Positions 42,345-52,092 of a stretch of DNA of 64,000 nt are shown piece after piece. The notes below the pieces were generated by a model. The model was not told where the DNA came from. It saw only the letters and a program-made list of their open reading frames with translations, and made no database searches. A program made the position numbers and the translations under genes. The stretch lies in assembly GCF_014216315.1 (NCBI RefSeq), contig NZ_CP045702.1, positions 744,001-808,000 on the forward strand, written 5' to 3'. Source of the stretch: Streptomyces finlayi (GTDB lineage: Bacteria > Actinomycetota > Actinomycetes > Streptomycetales > Streptomycetaceae). How positions within the stretch are numbered: position 1 is the first letter of the stretch; each line of letters begins with the position of its first letter.

Positions 42345-44306
42345 TCAGTGCTCCGGGCGCATCCGGTAGTTGTACCCGTCCGGGAGCGGATCGTCGGTGA
42401 CGGCCTTCCAGAGCTCACCCAGGATCTCGGCGCCTTCCCGTAGGTCGGCGACCTCGAATCCGCTGTCGAAGAGGGCGCGGACGGCGGCCGTATCGCCTTC
42501 GGCGAGCTGGATACGGGCTTCCAGGAGGCGGAAGCGGCCCCGGTCGCGGAGTGCGGGGGGCAGTGCGGACCAGGTGCGGCGAGCGGATACCGGGCGGTCC
42601 GCGGCCAGTTGGGCTTCGATCGTCTCGCGGGCGAGTGCGTCCCTCGCCGATGCCCAGGCATCGCCGTCCTGCCGCGCCAGGTCGTCGAACGCGTCGCCGT
42701 AGTGGTCGGCGGCCCGTGCGGTCTGCCCGCTGTCCTTGGCGGCGACGGCGAGGCAGCGCAGGAGGGGCCAGCGGGCACCGGCGCGCGACAGGCCGCGTTC
42801 CCAGCTGCGGACCGCCTGGGCGCGGTCGTCGGCGTGCCATTGGGCGACACCGAGGTGGTATTCGGTGAGGGGGTCGGCGGGGGCCGTCTCCAGCATGTCA
42901 CGCCAGTGCCGGGAGACCAGGGAAGGGCCCGGAGGGGTGGCGGCGTCCGGCTCGCTGAAGGTGCCGGAGCGGAGCAACTCCACCCATGGTTGCTGCTGTT
43001 CACCGAGAGTGGAGTCGGGGAACGGGGTGCCGGGGAGTTCGTATCCGGCCCGCAGGACTTCCAGGGCCCCCCACCCGGAGCCGGTGGCGAGGCTTTCACC
43101 CGGTTCGGTGTCGGCGCAGGCGCGCCATGCCTCATGAGCGGCGTCGACGGTCTCGCGCGGCAGGGCCCTCTCCAGCCGCCCTTCGGCCTCGGCCCGGGCG
43201 CGGTCCCAGTCCGCTCCGTGCACGGTCGCGGCGTCCGTGGAGAGCGGGCCGTAGGACTCCAGCCAGCTGAACTCGCCGCCCGGTTCGAGGGGGACGTGCT
43301 CCAGCTGGGTACGGGCGAGACCGGCCTGGATCTCCGCGTAGCCGCCGGTGCCGGGCTCGGTCAGCCAGTTCTGCCAGCGGCGGCCTCCGGGACCGCTGCC
43401 CCAGAGGAACAGCTTGCGGCCGCGCAGGAGGTCCGTGGACGTCTGGACGAGCCCGTTGCCGTCCTCGTCCAGCGATGCGATCCAGCGGCGTGCCCCGTCG
43501 GGAACCTCGTAGAAGTAGTCGGCGGGGTGTTCGCTGCGCAGCGGGTACGTTCGGTCGATGCCGCCGTTCTCCGGGACGGGGACACGGCTCAGTGTCCGCT
43601 CGTACCCGAAGTGCCATGCCTCGTCGGCGGGAGCCAGGACACGCGTCCCCTCGCTTTCCGGTACGGCGATGTTGGACCACCAGTACACGGGGACGGGGTG
43701 CTCGTGCGGGTTGCGGACGCGTACGCCGACGTGCAGGAACTCGGAGTCGTCGGGGAGCCACAGGTCCACCTGGAAGGGCAGGTCGCGCAGCCGCTCCCAC
43801 TCCCAGAGCCGGACCATGGTGCCACCGTCGGGGGCGGGGACCAGGGCGGCGTGGACCGGGGCGCAGGCGAGGGTGGTGTGGCCGGTCGCGCCGATGTTCC
43901 ACTCGATTCCACCGGAGAACCAGGCTCCGCTGAGCCCGAAGGCGGCGGGCTGGAGCACCGGGTTGCGGTAGAGCAGCTCGCGGCCGGTCGGCTTGTGGTG
44001 CAGGGAGTGGATGCGGCCACCGAGTGCGGGAAGGACCGTGACGCGCAGCCGGTCGTTCTCGATGACGATGGTGTCCAGAGCGGTGGGCGTGCGTTCGCGC
44101 CCGTAGCCGTCCAGAATCCTTGTGGGCAGGACGGTGCGGAGCGGTTCGTGGCCGAGTTGCCGTGCCATGTCACGCGGCAGGCCGGCCCGCTCGCGGTGGT
44201 CGAGCGTGTGCGGCTCGTCGAGTGGCCGCAGCGCGGGCAGTGGGTTCTCCGGGCCCAACGGTGCTGCGGGCAGGGTCAGTACGGCACGTCGTACGGTCGT
44301 GGCCAA
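42345..44306 (-). CDS. DUF5107 domain protein with C-terminal TPR region
   Basis: 653 residues from TTG 44306, chosen because GAGG lies five bases upstream and family members begin here; the frame is open far upstream but overlaps the LysE gene. The N-terminal DUF5107 part (about 30-390) is a galactose-mutarotase-like beta-sandwich: LPALGGRIHSLHHKPTGREL, WFSGGIEWNIGATGHT and PVYWWSNIAVPESEGTRVL. The C-terminal half is helical and TPR-like (YHLGVAQWHADDRAQAVRSW). Such proteins are thought to bind or process carbohydrate and often sit near glycoside hydrolases; the nearest here is the GH95 gene 1 kb away on the other strand. Its function is not established. Confidence 0.85.
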   Translation of the reverse strand: MATTVRRAVLTLPAAPLGPENPLPALRPLDEPHTLDHRERAGLPRDMARQLGHEPLRTVLPTRILDGYGRERTPTALDTIVIENDRLRVTVLPALGGRIHSLHHKPTGRELLYRNPVLQPAAFGLSGAWFSGGIEWNIGATGHTTLACAPVHAALVPAPDGGTMVRLWEWERLRDLPFQVDLWLPDDSEFLHVGVRVRNPHEHPVPVYWWSNIAVPESEGTRVLAPADEAWHFGYERTLSRVPVPENGGIDRTYPLRSEHPADYFYEVPDGARRWIASLDEDGNGLVQTSTDLLRGRKLFLWGSGPGGRRWQNWLTEPGTGGYAEIQAGLARTQLEHVPLEPGGEFSWLESYGPLSTDAATVHGADWDRARAEAEGRLERALPRETVDAAHEAWRACADTEPGESLATGSGWGALEVLRAGYELPGTPFPDSTLGEQQQPWVELLRSGTFSEPDAATPPGPSLVSRHWRDMLETAPADPLTEYHLGVAQWHADDRAQAVRSWERGLSRAGARWPLLRCLAVAAKDSGQTARAADHYGDAFDDLARQDGDAWASARDALARETIEAQLAADRPVSARRTWSALPPALRDRGRFRLLEARIQLAEGDTAAVRALFDSGFEVADLREGAEILGELWKAVTDDPLPDGYNYRMRPEH

Positions 44307-44461
44307 AACAACCTCGCTCCCTCGCGCGGGCCGCCACAGGTCCGGGCGCCCCCCGATGACCATGGAACACGCTGGACGCCTCCCCGGCCAGGGGCTCAGC
44401 CGTCCGTCTTGGGCAAAGGCCCCGGTGAAGAGGAGTCCGAGATTCCTTATGGCCGCCTCCG

Positions 44462-45100
44462 TCACTCCTCGCGGCCGGTCACCGCGACGGTGACGCCGAG
44501 ACCGATCATCGTCAGCCCGCCGACGCCGCCGACCAGGGCGAGCCGCTGCGGTGAGCGGGCGAACCAGGTCCGTGTCGTGGCCGCGACCAGACCCCACACG
44601 CTGTCCGATGCCAGCGCGATGACGTTGAAGACCAAGCCCAGCAGCAGCATCTGGGCGGAGACGTGACCCTGTCCCCGGTCGATGAACTGCGGCAGTACGG
44701 CGGCGAAGAACACCATGGTCTTGGGGTTGGCCACACCGACCACGAAACCCTCCCCCAAGGTGCGCAGATTTCCGTGCACGGGGCCGTCGCCGCTGAACGC
44801 GGCGTGCTGCGAGCCGCGTTGCCACACCGCCTTGATGCCCAGATGGACCAGGTACGCGGCTCCGACGAGCTTCAGCATCGTGAAGGCGAGGACGGACCGC
44901 TCCACGAGCGTCCCGACGCCGAGCGCCACGGCGACGACGAGCACATACCCTCCGAGCGTGTTTCCCACGACCGTGGTCAGCGCGGCGCGGCGTCCCTGCG
45001 CCAGCGCCCGCCCGATCACGAACAGCACACTGGGGCCGGGGATCACGATCAGCAGGAACGACATGGCGGCGAACGCCACGAGTCGGTCGGTAGACACCAT
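44462..45100 (-). CDS. LysE family amino acid exporter (RhtB-type)
   Basis: 212 residues from ATG 45100, where family members start. No convincing ribosome site is visible. Six hydrophobic spans are present. The family motif near the N-terminus reads LIVIPGPSVLFVIGRALAQG, followed by GVANPKTMVFFAAVLPQF in the middle. These proteins export amino acids, homoserine lactones or related solutes using the proton gradient. It is divergent from the GH95 gene. Confidence 0.9.
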   Translation of the reverse strand: MVSTDRLVAFAAMSFLLIVIPGPSVLFVIGRALAQGRRAALTTVVGNTLGGYVLVVAVALGVGTLVERSVLAFTMLKLVGAAYLVHLGIKAVWQRGSQHAAFSGDGPVHGNLRTLGEGFVVGVANPKTMVFFAAVLPQFIDRGQGHVSAQMLLLGLVFNVIALASDSVWGLVAATTRTWFARSPQRLALVGGVGGLTMIGLGVTVAVTGREE

Positions 45101-45178
45101 GCGGGCATGTAAGCACGGACGGCGTCGAAGCCCGAGGCATTTTCCCGCATGGGGAAGCGTGCAGGAGGTTCTGAAGTT

Positions 45179-45271
45179 CATCCGATGTCTTGTCGGGTGC
45201 GCACAGCGATTCAGGGTCTATTGCGGTGCCGACGGCACACTCTCTAAAGTCAACCCCAGGAGTCATCCGAC
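45179..45271 (+). promoter_or_regulatory. Promoter and paired operator-like sites ahead of the GH95 gene
   Basis: TTGCGG (45221-45226) and TAAAGT (45245-45250) form a -35/-10 pair 18 bases apart. The near-palindrome CATCCGATG (45179-45187) lies upstream, and a related CATCCGAC (45264-45271) lies just after the expected start site, where a repressor could block the polymerase. Confidence 0.5.
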
Positions 45272-45319
45272 CTCTAGCGAGCCGCGAGGTCCACGACAAG
45301 CAGAGACGAGGGGCCATTC

Positions 45320-47677
45320 ATGTCACGCACCCCCACAGGCGCCGGGCAGACGCTCCGGTACGACAGTCCCGCCACGGACTGGGAGCGTGAGGCACTCCCC
45401 CTCGGCAACGGCGCCCTGGGCGCCATGGTCTTCGGCGGCGTGGCCCGCGAGCGGCTCCAGCTCAACGAGAAGTCGCTGTGGACCGGCGGTCCCGGCAGCA
45501 AGGAGGGGTACGACCACGGGGACTGGCCCGGACCCCGGCCGGACGCGATCGCCGAGGTGCGCCGGATCATCGACGAGGACGGGGCGATGAAGCCCGAGGA
45601 CGTGGCGCGGCGGCTCGGCAATCCGGCGTATGCGAGCACGGACAAAATCCCCGGCTTCGGGAGCTACCAGAACTTCGGCGAGCTCCTCCTCGATGTGCCG
45701 GAAGCGCCCGCCTCGCCCGTCGGCTACCGCCGCTGTCTCGACCTCGCGGAGGCGCGTGCCACGGTGACGTATCAGGGCGGAGGCGACGGTGAAGTCCGTT
45801 ACCTCCGTGAGTATTTCGCCAGCCATCCGGCCCAGGTCGTCGCCGGCCGCCTCGCGGCCGACCGGCCGGGCCGGATCTCCTTCACGCTGAGCTTCGACGC
45901 CGCCCAGGAGGGGGCCGTCGTGACGGCCGAGGGCGGACGGCTGCTGATACGCGGCGTGCTCGCGGACAACGGTCTCGTGTACGAGGGCCAGGTGCAGGTC
46001 CTCCAGCACGGGGGGACCCGGACCGACGGCGACGGCCGGATCACGGTGACCGGCGCGGACAGCGCCACCTTCGTCCTCTCCGCAGGGACCGACTACGCCG
46101 ACACGTGCCCGGAGTACCGGGGCGCCGACCCGCACACGCGCGTGACGGAACTCGTGGACCGGGCCGCCGGGCAGCCGTACGAGGAACTGCGCGCCGCTCA
46201 CGTCGGTGACCACCGCGCACTGTTCGGGAGGGTGGGGCTGGATGTCGGCGGGCGGATGCCTGACCTGCCCACCGACCGGCTGCTCGGTTCCTACACCGGC
46301 GGCGACTCCCCCGCCGACCGGGCACTGGAGTCCCTCTACTTCGGCTACGGGCGGTACCTGCTGATCGCCTCCTCCCGGGCGGGATCACTTCCCGCGAACC
46401 TCCAGGGCGTGTGGAACAGCTCCAACACCCCGCCGTGGTGCGGGGATTACCACACCAACATCAATGTGCAGATGAACTACTGGCCGGCCGAGGCGACCCA
46501 TCTCGCGGAGACCGCGGAGCCCTACCATCGCTTCATCGAGCAGCTGCGTGAACCGGGCCGCAGGACTGCCGCCGCGATGTTCGGCACCGAGGGCTGGGTG
46601 GTCCACCAGAACACCAACTCCTTCGGGTTCACCGGTGTGCACGACTGGCCCACGTCCTTCTGGATGCCGGAGGCCAATGGCTGGCTCGTCCAGCAGCTGT
46701 ACGAGCACTACCTGTTCCACCGGGACGAGGAGTACCTCCGGGCCCGTGCCTATCCCGTGATGAAGGAGGCGGCCCGCTTCTGGCTGGCGAACCTGCACAC
46801 CGATCCGCACGACGCGGCCTTGGTGGTGTCCCCCAGCTACTCGCCCGAGCAGGGCGACTTCACGGCGGGCGCGTCGATCTGCCAGCAGATCGTGTACGAC
46901 CTGCTGACGAACACGCTCGATGCGGCCGAAGTCCTCGGCGGGGAGAGCGAGTTCCGTGCGGAACTGACGGCAGCTCTCGGCGCGATGGATCCGGGTCTGC
47001 GGATCGGCTCCTGGGGGCAGCTCCAGGAGTGGAAGGCCGACCTCGACGACCCGGCGGACACCCACCGGCACGCCTCGCACCTCTTCGCCCTGCACCCAGG
47101 CCGGCAGATCGAGCGCGGTTCCCCGTTCGCGGAGGCGGCCCGGGTCTCGCTCACGGCGCGTGGCGACGGCGGAACCGGCTGGTCCAAGGCGTGGAAGATC
47201 AATTTCTGGGCGCGGCTGGGCGACGGCGACCACGCCGCGAAGATGCTCGCCGAGCAGCTGAGGTCCAGCACCCTGCCCAACCTCTGGGACACCCATCCGC
47301 CGTTCCAGATCGACGGGAACTTCGGTGCCACGGCCGGGATCGCGGAGATGCTCCTGCAGAGTCACAGCCGCACCGGTGTCGTGGACGTCCTGCCCGCGCT
47401 GCCGGGGCGCTGGGCCGAGGAGGGCTCCTACGAGGGCTTGCGGGCCCGGGGCGACTTCACGGTGGGGGCGACCTGGCGGCAGGGCTCGGCGACGGAGATC
47501 CGGATCGCGTCGGGCAGCGGAGTCACGGCGAAGCTGCGCAGCCCGCTCTTCGACGGAGCGTTCCACGTCGAACGGTCCGACGGCCCCGGTGGACCGCCCG
47601 GCGGGTACACGGTGCGGGACGGCGTGCTGAACCTGCCCACCCGTGCGGGCGAGGCGTACCGGATCACCGCCGCGTAG
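45320..47677 (+). CDS. Glycoside hydrolase family 95 protein (alpha-L-fucosidase/galactosidase type)
   Basis: 785 residues from ATG 45320 (GAGGGG upstream), the full length of the family. The N-terminal beta domain begins PATDWEREALPLGNGALGAM. The (alpha/alpha)6 barrel has NINVQMNYWPAEATHLAE with the two Asn that assist water activation, SPSYSPEQGDF carrying the general-acid Glu, and PPFQIDGNFGATAGIAEML with the Asp of the active site. It cleaves alpha-1,2-L-fucosides or related alpha-L-galactosides by inversion. There is no signal peptide, so it acts inside the cell on imported oligosaccharides. No linked transporter is present; the promoter region carries two operator-like sites. Confidence 0.92.
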   Translation: MSRTPTGAGQTLRYDSPATDWEREALPLGNGALGAMVFGGVARERLQLNEKSLWTGGPGSKEGYDHGDWPGPRPDAIAEVRRIIDEDGAMKPEDVARRLGNPAYASTDKIPGFGSYQNFGELLLDVPEAPASPVGYRRCLDLAEARATVTYQGGGDGEVRYLREYFASHPAQVVAGRLAADRPGRISFTLSFDAAQEGAVVTAEGGRLLIRGVLADNGLVYEGQVQVLQHGGTRTDGDGRITVTGADSATFVLSAGTDYADTCPEYRGADPHTRVTELVDRAAGQPYEELRAAHVGDHRALFGRVGLDVGGRMPDLPTDRLLGSYTGGDSPADRALESLYFGYGRYLLIASSRAGSLPANLQGVWNSSNTPPWCGDYHTNINVQMNYWPAEATHLAETAEPYHRFIEQLREPGRRTAAAMFGTEGWVVHQNTNSFGFTGVHDWPTSFWMPEANGWLVQQLYEHYLFHRDEEYLRARAYPVMKEAARFWLANLHTDPHDAALVVSPSYSPEQGDFTAGASICQQIVYDLLTNTLDAAEVLGGESEFRAELTAALGAMDPGLRIGSWGQLQEWKADLDDPADTHRHASHLFALHPGRQIERGSPFAEAARVSLTARGDGGTGWSKAWKINFWARLGDGDHAAKMLAEQLRSSTLPNLWDTHPPFQIDGNFGATAGIAEMLLQSHSRTGVVDVLPALPGRWAEEGSYEGLRARGDFTVGATWRQGSATEIRIASGSGVTAKLRSPLFDGAFHVERSDGPGGPPGGYTVRDGVLNLPTRAGEAYRITAA

Positions 47678-47704
47678 AGGCCTGACCCCGGCCGGTTCGT
47701 GCCG

Positions 47705-49777
47705 TCAGTCACCGGCGGCGTGCGGCACGAACTCGCACCACACCGCCTTGCCCTCGCCCCGGGGCTCGACGCCCCAGCGGTCGGCGACCGCCTCGACCAT
47801 CATCAGCCCCCGTCCGGAGGTCGCCGCCTCGCCGGGTGTACGCCGGTGCGGGCGGACGCTGGAGCGGTCGTTCACCCAGAGGCGGACCCGGCGGTCCGGC
47901 TCCAGCAGGACCTCCAGGGTGACGACCGCACCGCCCTCGGTGTGCAGGAGGACGTTGCCCAGAAGTTCGCCCGCCGCCACCTCCACATCGTCGGCGAGCA
48001 CCCCGAGACCCCAGTGTTCGAGGCTGTGCCGCAGGGCCGCACGGGCCTCCGCCAGGCCTTCCGGGTCCGCCTGGTGGATGTACTGATGGATGCGTGGTGC
48101 CTGCGCCGTCCCCAGGTCCGGGTTCCTGCGCAGGACCAGGAGGGCGATGTCGTCGCCCGACTTCGCCCGCGCCCACATCCCTTCCGTCACGTGGTCGGCG
48201 AGTGCTTCCGCCTCCGCGGGGCCGGTGCGCACGGCCTCGGCCAGGGCATCGAGACCGACCTCGATGTCGAGACCCGGCTCCTCCACGAGTCCGTCGGTGC
48301 ACAGGACGAGGGTCTCGCCCGGCACCAGGTCGAGCCGTGTCTCGGGGTACTCGTCGTCCCCGAACACCGTGGCCAGCCCCAGCGGAAGCCCGCCACGCAG
48401 CCTCGGCCAGCCGATCCGGCCGTCGGTGTGCCGCACCATGGGCCCCAGATGACCGGCCCGTACCGCCTTCGCGGCGCCCGTACCGAGATCGACCTGTGCG
48501 TAGGTACACGTGGCGAAGCGTTCGGTGTCGAGTTCCGCCAGGAAGCGTGAGGCGCGCGCCAGCACGGTGGACGGGGTGTGGCCCTCGGCCGCGTAGGCGC
48601 GCAGGGCGATGCGGAGCTGGCCCATGATCGCGGCGGCGTGGGTGTCGTGGCCCTGGACGTCGCCGACGACGATGCCGATGCGTCCCCTCGGCAGCAGGAT
48701 CACGTCGTACCAGTCACCGCCGACGTCCCGGCCGCTCCAGGCCGTCCGGTAGCGCACGGCGATCTCGGCGCCGTCCACGTCGGGGATGTGGCGCGGCAGC
48801 ATGGCGGACTGGAGGTCGGTCGCGAACTTCCGCTCCTCGTCGAAGAAGATGGCCCGTTGCAGGGACTGTCCGACGATGCCCGCGAGGCCGATGCACAGGT
48901 TGCGGTCCTCGACCGAGAACTCGGTGCGGTCGCGGTAGAAGAGCCCCAGCCCGCCGATGGAGCGGGCCTGGGCGACCAGGGGCAGGAAGGCCGCCGCGTC
49001 GAGCCGGCGTCGCCGGATGTACGGGCCGAGGCTGGGGAAACGGTCGGCCAGGGCGGGCAGCGAGGCCACGAAGCGTGGCTGCTGGGTCAGGACGGCCTCG
49101 GCGAGCGGCTGTGAGTGGTCCGCGAGGGGGAACGAGTTTTCGACGTGGTCGAGTTCCATCTCGGTGAGCATCGACATCGGCTCACCCGCGAGGCCGACGA
49201 GCTTCAGTTCGCTCCCCTCGACCAGCCCCAGCACCAGCCCGTCGGCACCGAAGCGCTCCATTCCGCCGGGGCCGGTGAGTACGGCGGTGACATCGGCGAC
49301 GGTCACGGCCTGCGAGAGCGCCTCCGTGGTGCCCTGGATCATGGCGGTCATGCGCTGTCTGCCCGCTTCGAGCGGGCTGACCACGCTGAACTCGGACAGG
49401 TCCGTCGTCGCGTTCCGTACGATGCCGAGCACGCGAAAGGGCACGCCGGCTTCGTCACGGACCAGGTGGCCACGGATATGCGTCCACTGCCGCAGACCGT
49501 CACGCCGCCGGATCTGGAAGTAGCCGCCGTAGGACGGAAGCCCGGCGTCCACGGCCTTGCGCAGCGCCGTTTCGAGCCGGGCGCACTCCTCCGGGGGGAC
49601 GCGCCGGGCCAGTGAGTCGGCCATGCCGTCGAATTCGTCCGGGCGCAGATCGAAGACGGCCAGGCCGCCCTCGTCGAACACGAACGTGGACCGTTCCAGG
49701 TCCCAGTCGAACGTGCCCATGCGGTTGAGGACCAGCCGCTTCTCCGCACCGATGTCCGGTCGATCACGTGCTGCCAT
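47705..49777 (-). CDS. SpoIIE-type PP2C phosphatase with PAS, GAF and HATPase domains
   Basis: 690 residues from ATG 49777 (GGAG seven bases upstream). Domains in order: PAS (about 12-118), GAF (about 150-310), PPM/SpoIIE phosphatase (about 330-545) with the metal motifs GGDWYDVILLP, VGDVQGHDTHAAAIMG and KSGDDIALLVL, then a C-terminal HATPase_c anti-sigma-type domain (about 560-690) with ELLGNVLLHTEGG and SGRGLMMVEAVAD. Streptomycetes use many such proteins to dephosphorylate anti-anti-sigma factors and, through the kinase-like domain, bind sigma factors. No linked anti-sigma antagonist or sigma gene is visible, so its partner is encoded elsewhere. Confidence 0.93.
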   Translation of the reverse strand: MAARDRPDIGAEKRLVLNRMGTFDWDLERSTFVFDEGGLAVFDLRPDEFDGMADSLARRVPPEECARLETALRKAVDAGLPSYGGYFQIRRRDGLRQWTHIRGHLVRDEAGVPFRVLGIVRNATTDLSEFSVVSPLEAGRQRMTAMIQGTTEALSQAVTVADVTAVLTGPGGMERFGADGLVLGLVEGSELKLVGLAGEPMSMLTEMELDHVENSFPLADHSQPLAEAVLTQQPRFVASLPALADRFPSLGPYIRRRRLDAAAFLPLVAQARSIGGLGLFYRDRTEFSVEDRNLCIGLAGIVGQSLQRAIFFDEERKFATDLQSAMLPRHIPDVDGAEIAVRYRTAWSGRDVGGDWYDVILLPRGRIGIVVGDVQGHDTHAAAIMGQLRIALRAYAAEGHTPSTVLARASRFLAELDTERFATCTYAQVDLGTGAAKAVRAGHLGPMVRHTDGRIGWPRLRGGLPLGLATVFGDDEYPETRLDLVPGETLVLCTDGLVEEPGLDIEVGLDALAEAVRTGPAEAEALADHVTEGMWARAKSGDDIALLVLRRNPDLGTAQAPRIHQYIHQADPEGLAEARAALRHSLEHWGLGVLADDVEVAAGELLGNVLLHTEGGAVVTLEVLLEPDRRVRLWVNDRSSVRPHRRTPGEAATSGRGLMMVEAVADRWGVEPRGEGKAVWCEFVPHAAGD

Positions 49778-49893
49778 GCGTACGCTCCACAGGGGCCGGT
49801 CTCACCGTGACTGCTGGTCCCGTGCTGTCCCGAGCATAACTTTGCGGCGTGTCCCGCGCACGGCCGCCGGAACGGGGCCGACCACGTCCGCCC

Positions 49894-50133
49894 TCACCTG
49901 GTGCGGCGGCGGAACACATACCCCCCGCAGACCGCCCCGGCCGCGAAGACTCCCACCAGCGCGAGCCACAGCGGCATCGTGACCTCGGGAATCCACAGAC
50001 GGATGGTGACGTCGCCCGTGTTCACAAAGATGAAGACGACCGCCAGAACGGCCACGGCGATGACGGCGATCCGGCCGGGGGTGAGCAGGCCCTTCCCGGT
50101 CGTTCCGCCGCTCGATACGTCCTTGGGGCTCAT
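49894..50133 (-). CDS. Small membrane protein, LapA domain (DUF1049-like)
   Basis: 79 residues from ATG 50133 (AAAGG seven bases upstream), chosen over longer in-frame starts. Two hydrophobic spans (IAVIAVAVLAVVFIFVNTGD and PLWLALVGVFAAGAVCGGYV) flank the LapA-like VTIRLWIPEVTMP, ending in a basic tail FRRRTR. Members are small inner-membrane helpers of envelope assembly in Gram-negatives; the actinomycete role is unknown. It stands alone. Confidence 0.8.
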   Translation of the reverse strand: MSPKDVSSGGTTGKGLLTPGRIAVIAVAVLAVVFIFVNTGDVTIRLWIPEVTMPLWLALVGVFAAGAVCGGYVFRRRTR

Positions 50134-50277
50134 GGTCCGGCCTTTCGCTGGAACCTCGTCGGCGGCACCCCGCAGCCGCCCCCGGCTCCCATGGTCCCCC
50201 ACCCCGGGCACGGAGAGCAGCGGTGTACCGCCATTCGGGTGACAGCGTCCGCAGTCCGTGGCCGGTGAGCCGACCGG

Positions 50278-52053
50278 TCAGCCCGCCGGCACCACGGGCA
50301 GCTCCAGCACCCCGGTGTCTCCGGGTGCGCTGACGACGGTGACGGGCTTGATGCCCCGGTTGCCGAAGTACGCGGTGTCGCTCGCCGCGATCACGAACCG
50401 GAGCCGGTGCCCCGCCTCGTACCGGTGCACGATGCCGGGCAGTTCCACGGTGAAGGGTCGGGTGACGTCGGGGACCCGCACCGGGGAGACCAGGCGGTTG
50501 ACCAGCTTCTGGCTGCCGTCCGGGGCCACGTCGTAGACCTTCGCGAACAGGACCAGTCTGTCGGAGGCGTCACCGCTGCTCTGGACACGCTCCGTCTTCG
50601 GCGACACGACCTTCAGGGTGGCCTTCGGGGCGCCGACGACATCGACGGGCGCGGTGAGCGGCGCACTGGTCCAGCCGAGGTACGTGCCCTTCGTGTCGTA
50701 GGGCGCGCGGTCGGGCAGTCCGGTCAGACCGGCGAGCGAGCTTTCGGAGTGGCTGGTCGGTACGGGCCAGTTGTTGTACTGACGGCTGCCCCGGACGACC
50801 TCGGACCGGTTGTCGACCAGCTTTCCGTCGCCCGAGAGGTACATCGCACGCGAGAGGGCGGGCAGGGCGCCGGCCGTGCCGTATCCGCTCCGCCAGCTGC
50901 GGTAGTACGCGAACGCCGGTCCGGTGCCGGTGTCCTTCTTCCGGAGGTAGCGGTCGAACCAGGCGAGCACGCGCCGGCCGACGTAGCTGGTCTCCAGGTT
51001 CCCTTCCGAGAGGTTCAGTTCACCGGGGACCTGGCCGCCGCTGTGCCCCCACGACTGCCAGATCATCTTCGCCGTGGTGCCCCGCGCGGTGAGCGTCTTG
51101 TACGTGGCGGTGGCCTCGTTCAGGTTGAACAGGCTGTCGGACTGGCCCTGGACGAGGAGGGTCGGCGCCTTGACGCGGTCGAGGTACGAGGCGGGCGAGA
51201 CACTGCGCGCGTAGGCGAGCATCCGGTCCGTCTCGTCCTCGGGGTAGCGCCCGGAGTTCAGCAGGCGGATGGTCTCGCAGGCCCGCGCCGCGAAGTGGAG
51301 GCAGGTGAGGCTGCCGAATCTGGACGGGTCGAGGCTCGCCTCGATCAGCGTCTGCCCCTCCCCCATCAGATAGAAGCCGTTCGTCCACTGCCACTTGAAG
51401 ACGCCGGGGGTGTCGGAGGAAACACCCTGACGCGCCCCGGTGTTGTTGGGGGCGAGCGCGTAACCGAGGTCGTTCCAGGTGATGAGCGGGACGAGGGCGT
51501 CGACCCGGTGGTCGACGGCTGCCGTGGCCAGTTGGACCGCCCCGCCGTACGAGCCGCCGATCATGCCGACGCGCGGGTCGCCCGCCCCGTCCTGCGTGAC
51601 GAAGTCGGCCTGGGTGCCGTCGTCGGCGGCGCGGGACCCGGCCAGGAAGTCGAGGAGCCCGGAGGCCGCCCTGCCGTCGACGGCGGGGTCGTCGAGGGTG
51701 ATGAGACAGCCGGATCTGCCGAAGCCGAGACCGGAGTAGACGAGGCCGACGTACCCGCGCGCCGCGAAGGCCTTGCCGATGGCGTCCGTCGATCCGTCGG
51801 ACTTGCTGCCGCCGAACCCGTTGGTGGCGAGGACGGCGGGCGCGGGATGCGCCGCGTCGACGCCTGCCGGGCGGTAGAGGTCGGCGTCGACGGTGCAGGA
51901 GCGCTCGCCCGCCCGGACGGTGAACTTCAGCGGGGTGACGGTGTACGGAGACGTGTCCGCCCGGGCCGGACCGGCGAGTGCGAGGGGTGCGGCCAGCGCC
52001 GCGCTCGCTGCGAGGACAAGCGGTTTGCGGAACCTGGAGACAGCACCTGACAC
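50278..52053 (-). CDS. Secreted alpha/beta-hydrolase, CocE/Xaa-Pro dipeptidyl-peptidase family
   Basis: 591 residues from GTG 52053, with GGAGG five bases upstream. A Sec signal peptide occupies about residues 1-33 (PLVLAASAALAAPLALAG, cleavage near PARA). The alpha/beta-hydrolase core has the nucleophile elbow MIGGSYGGAVQLA (Ser168), an acid in LLVQGQSDSLFN and the histidine in WGHSGGQVPG. A C-terminal jelly-roll domain (about 420-590) completes the family plan. It should cleave X-Pro dipeptides, acyl esters or similar bonds outside the cell. The promoter carries a TetR-like operator, but no regulator is adjacent. Confidence 0.88.
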   Translation of the reverse strand: MSGAVSRFRKPLVLAASAALAAPLALAGPARADTSPYTVTPLKFTVRAGERSCTVDADLYRPAGVDAAHPAPAVLATNGFGGSKSDGSTDAIGKAFAARGYVGLVYSGLGFGRSGCLITLDDPAVDGRAASGLLDFLAGSRAADDGTQADFVTQDGAGDPRVGMIGGSYGGAVQLATAAVDHRVDALVPLITWNDLGYALAPNNTGARQGVSSDTPGVFKWQWTNGFYLMGEGQTLIEASLDPSRFGSLTCLHFAARACETIRLLNSGRYPEDETDRMLAYARSVSPASYLDRVKAPTLLVQGQSDSLFNLNEATATYKTLTARGTTAKMIWQSWGHSGGQVPGELNLSEGNLETSYVGRRVLAWFDRYLRKKDTGTGPAFAYYRSWRSGYGTAGALPALSRAMYLSGDGKLVDNRSEVVRGSRQYNNWPVPTSHSESSLAGLTGLPDRAPYDTKGTYLGWTSAPLTAPVDVVGAPKATLKVVSPKTERVQSSGDASDRLVLFAKVYDVAPDGSQKLVNRLVSPVRVPDVTRPFTVELPGIVHRYEAGHRLRFVIAASDTAYFGNRGIKPVTVVSAPGDTGVLELPVVPAG

Positions 52054-52076
52054 GAAGACCTCCACACCGACGAAAC

Positions 52077-52092
52077 CTTACCGACCGGTAAG
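52077..52092. promoter_or_regulatory. TetR-type inverted repeat ahead of the secreted hydrolase
   Basis: CTTACCG-AC-CGGTAAG, perfect 7-base arms, 24 bases before the GTG start, so it would overlap the promoter or leader. The word TTACCGACCGGTAA is a common TetR-family operator pattern. Confidence 0.65.

Noticed and set aside
43132..43902. Extra open frames inside the DUF5107 gene and an N-terminal extension to 45317
   Set aside because: The extension runs through the LysE gene in another frame and lacks a ribosome site; TTG 44306 has one and fits the family.
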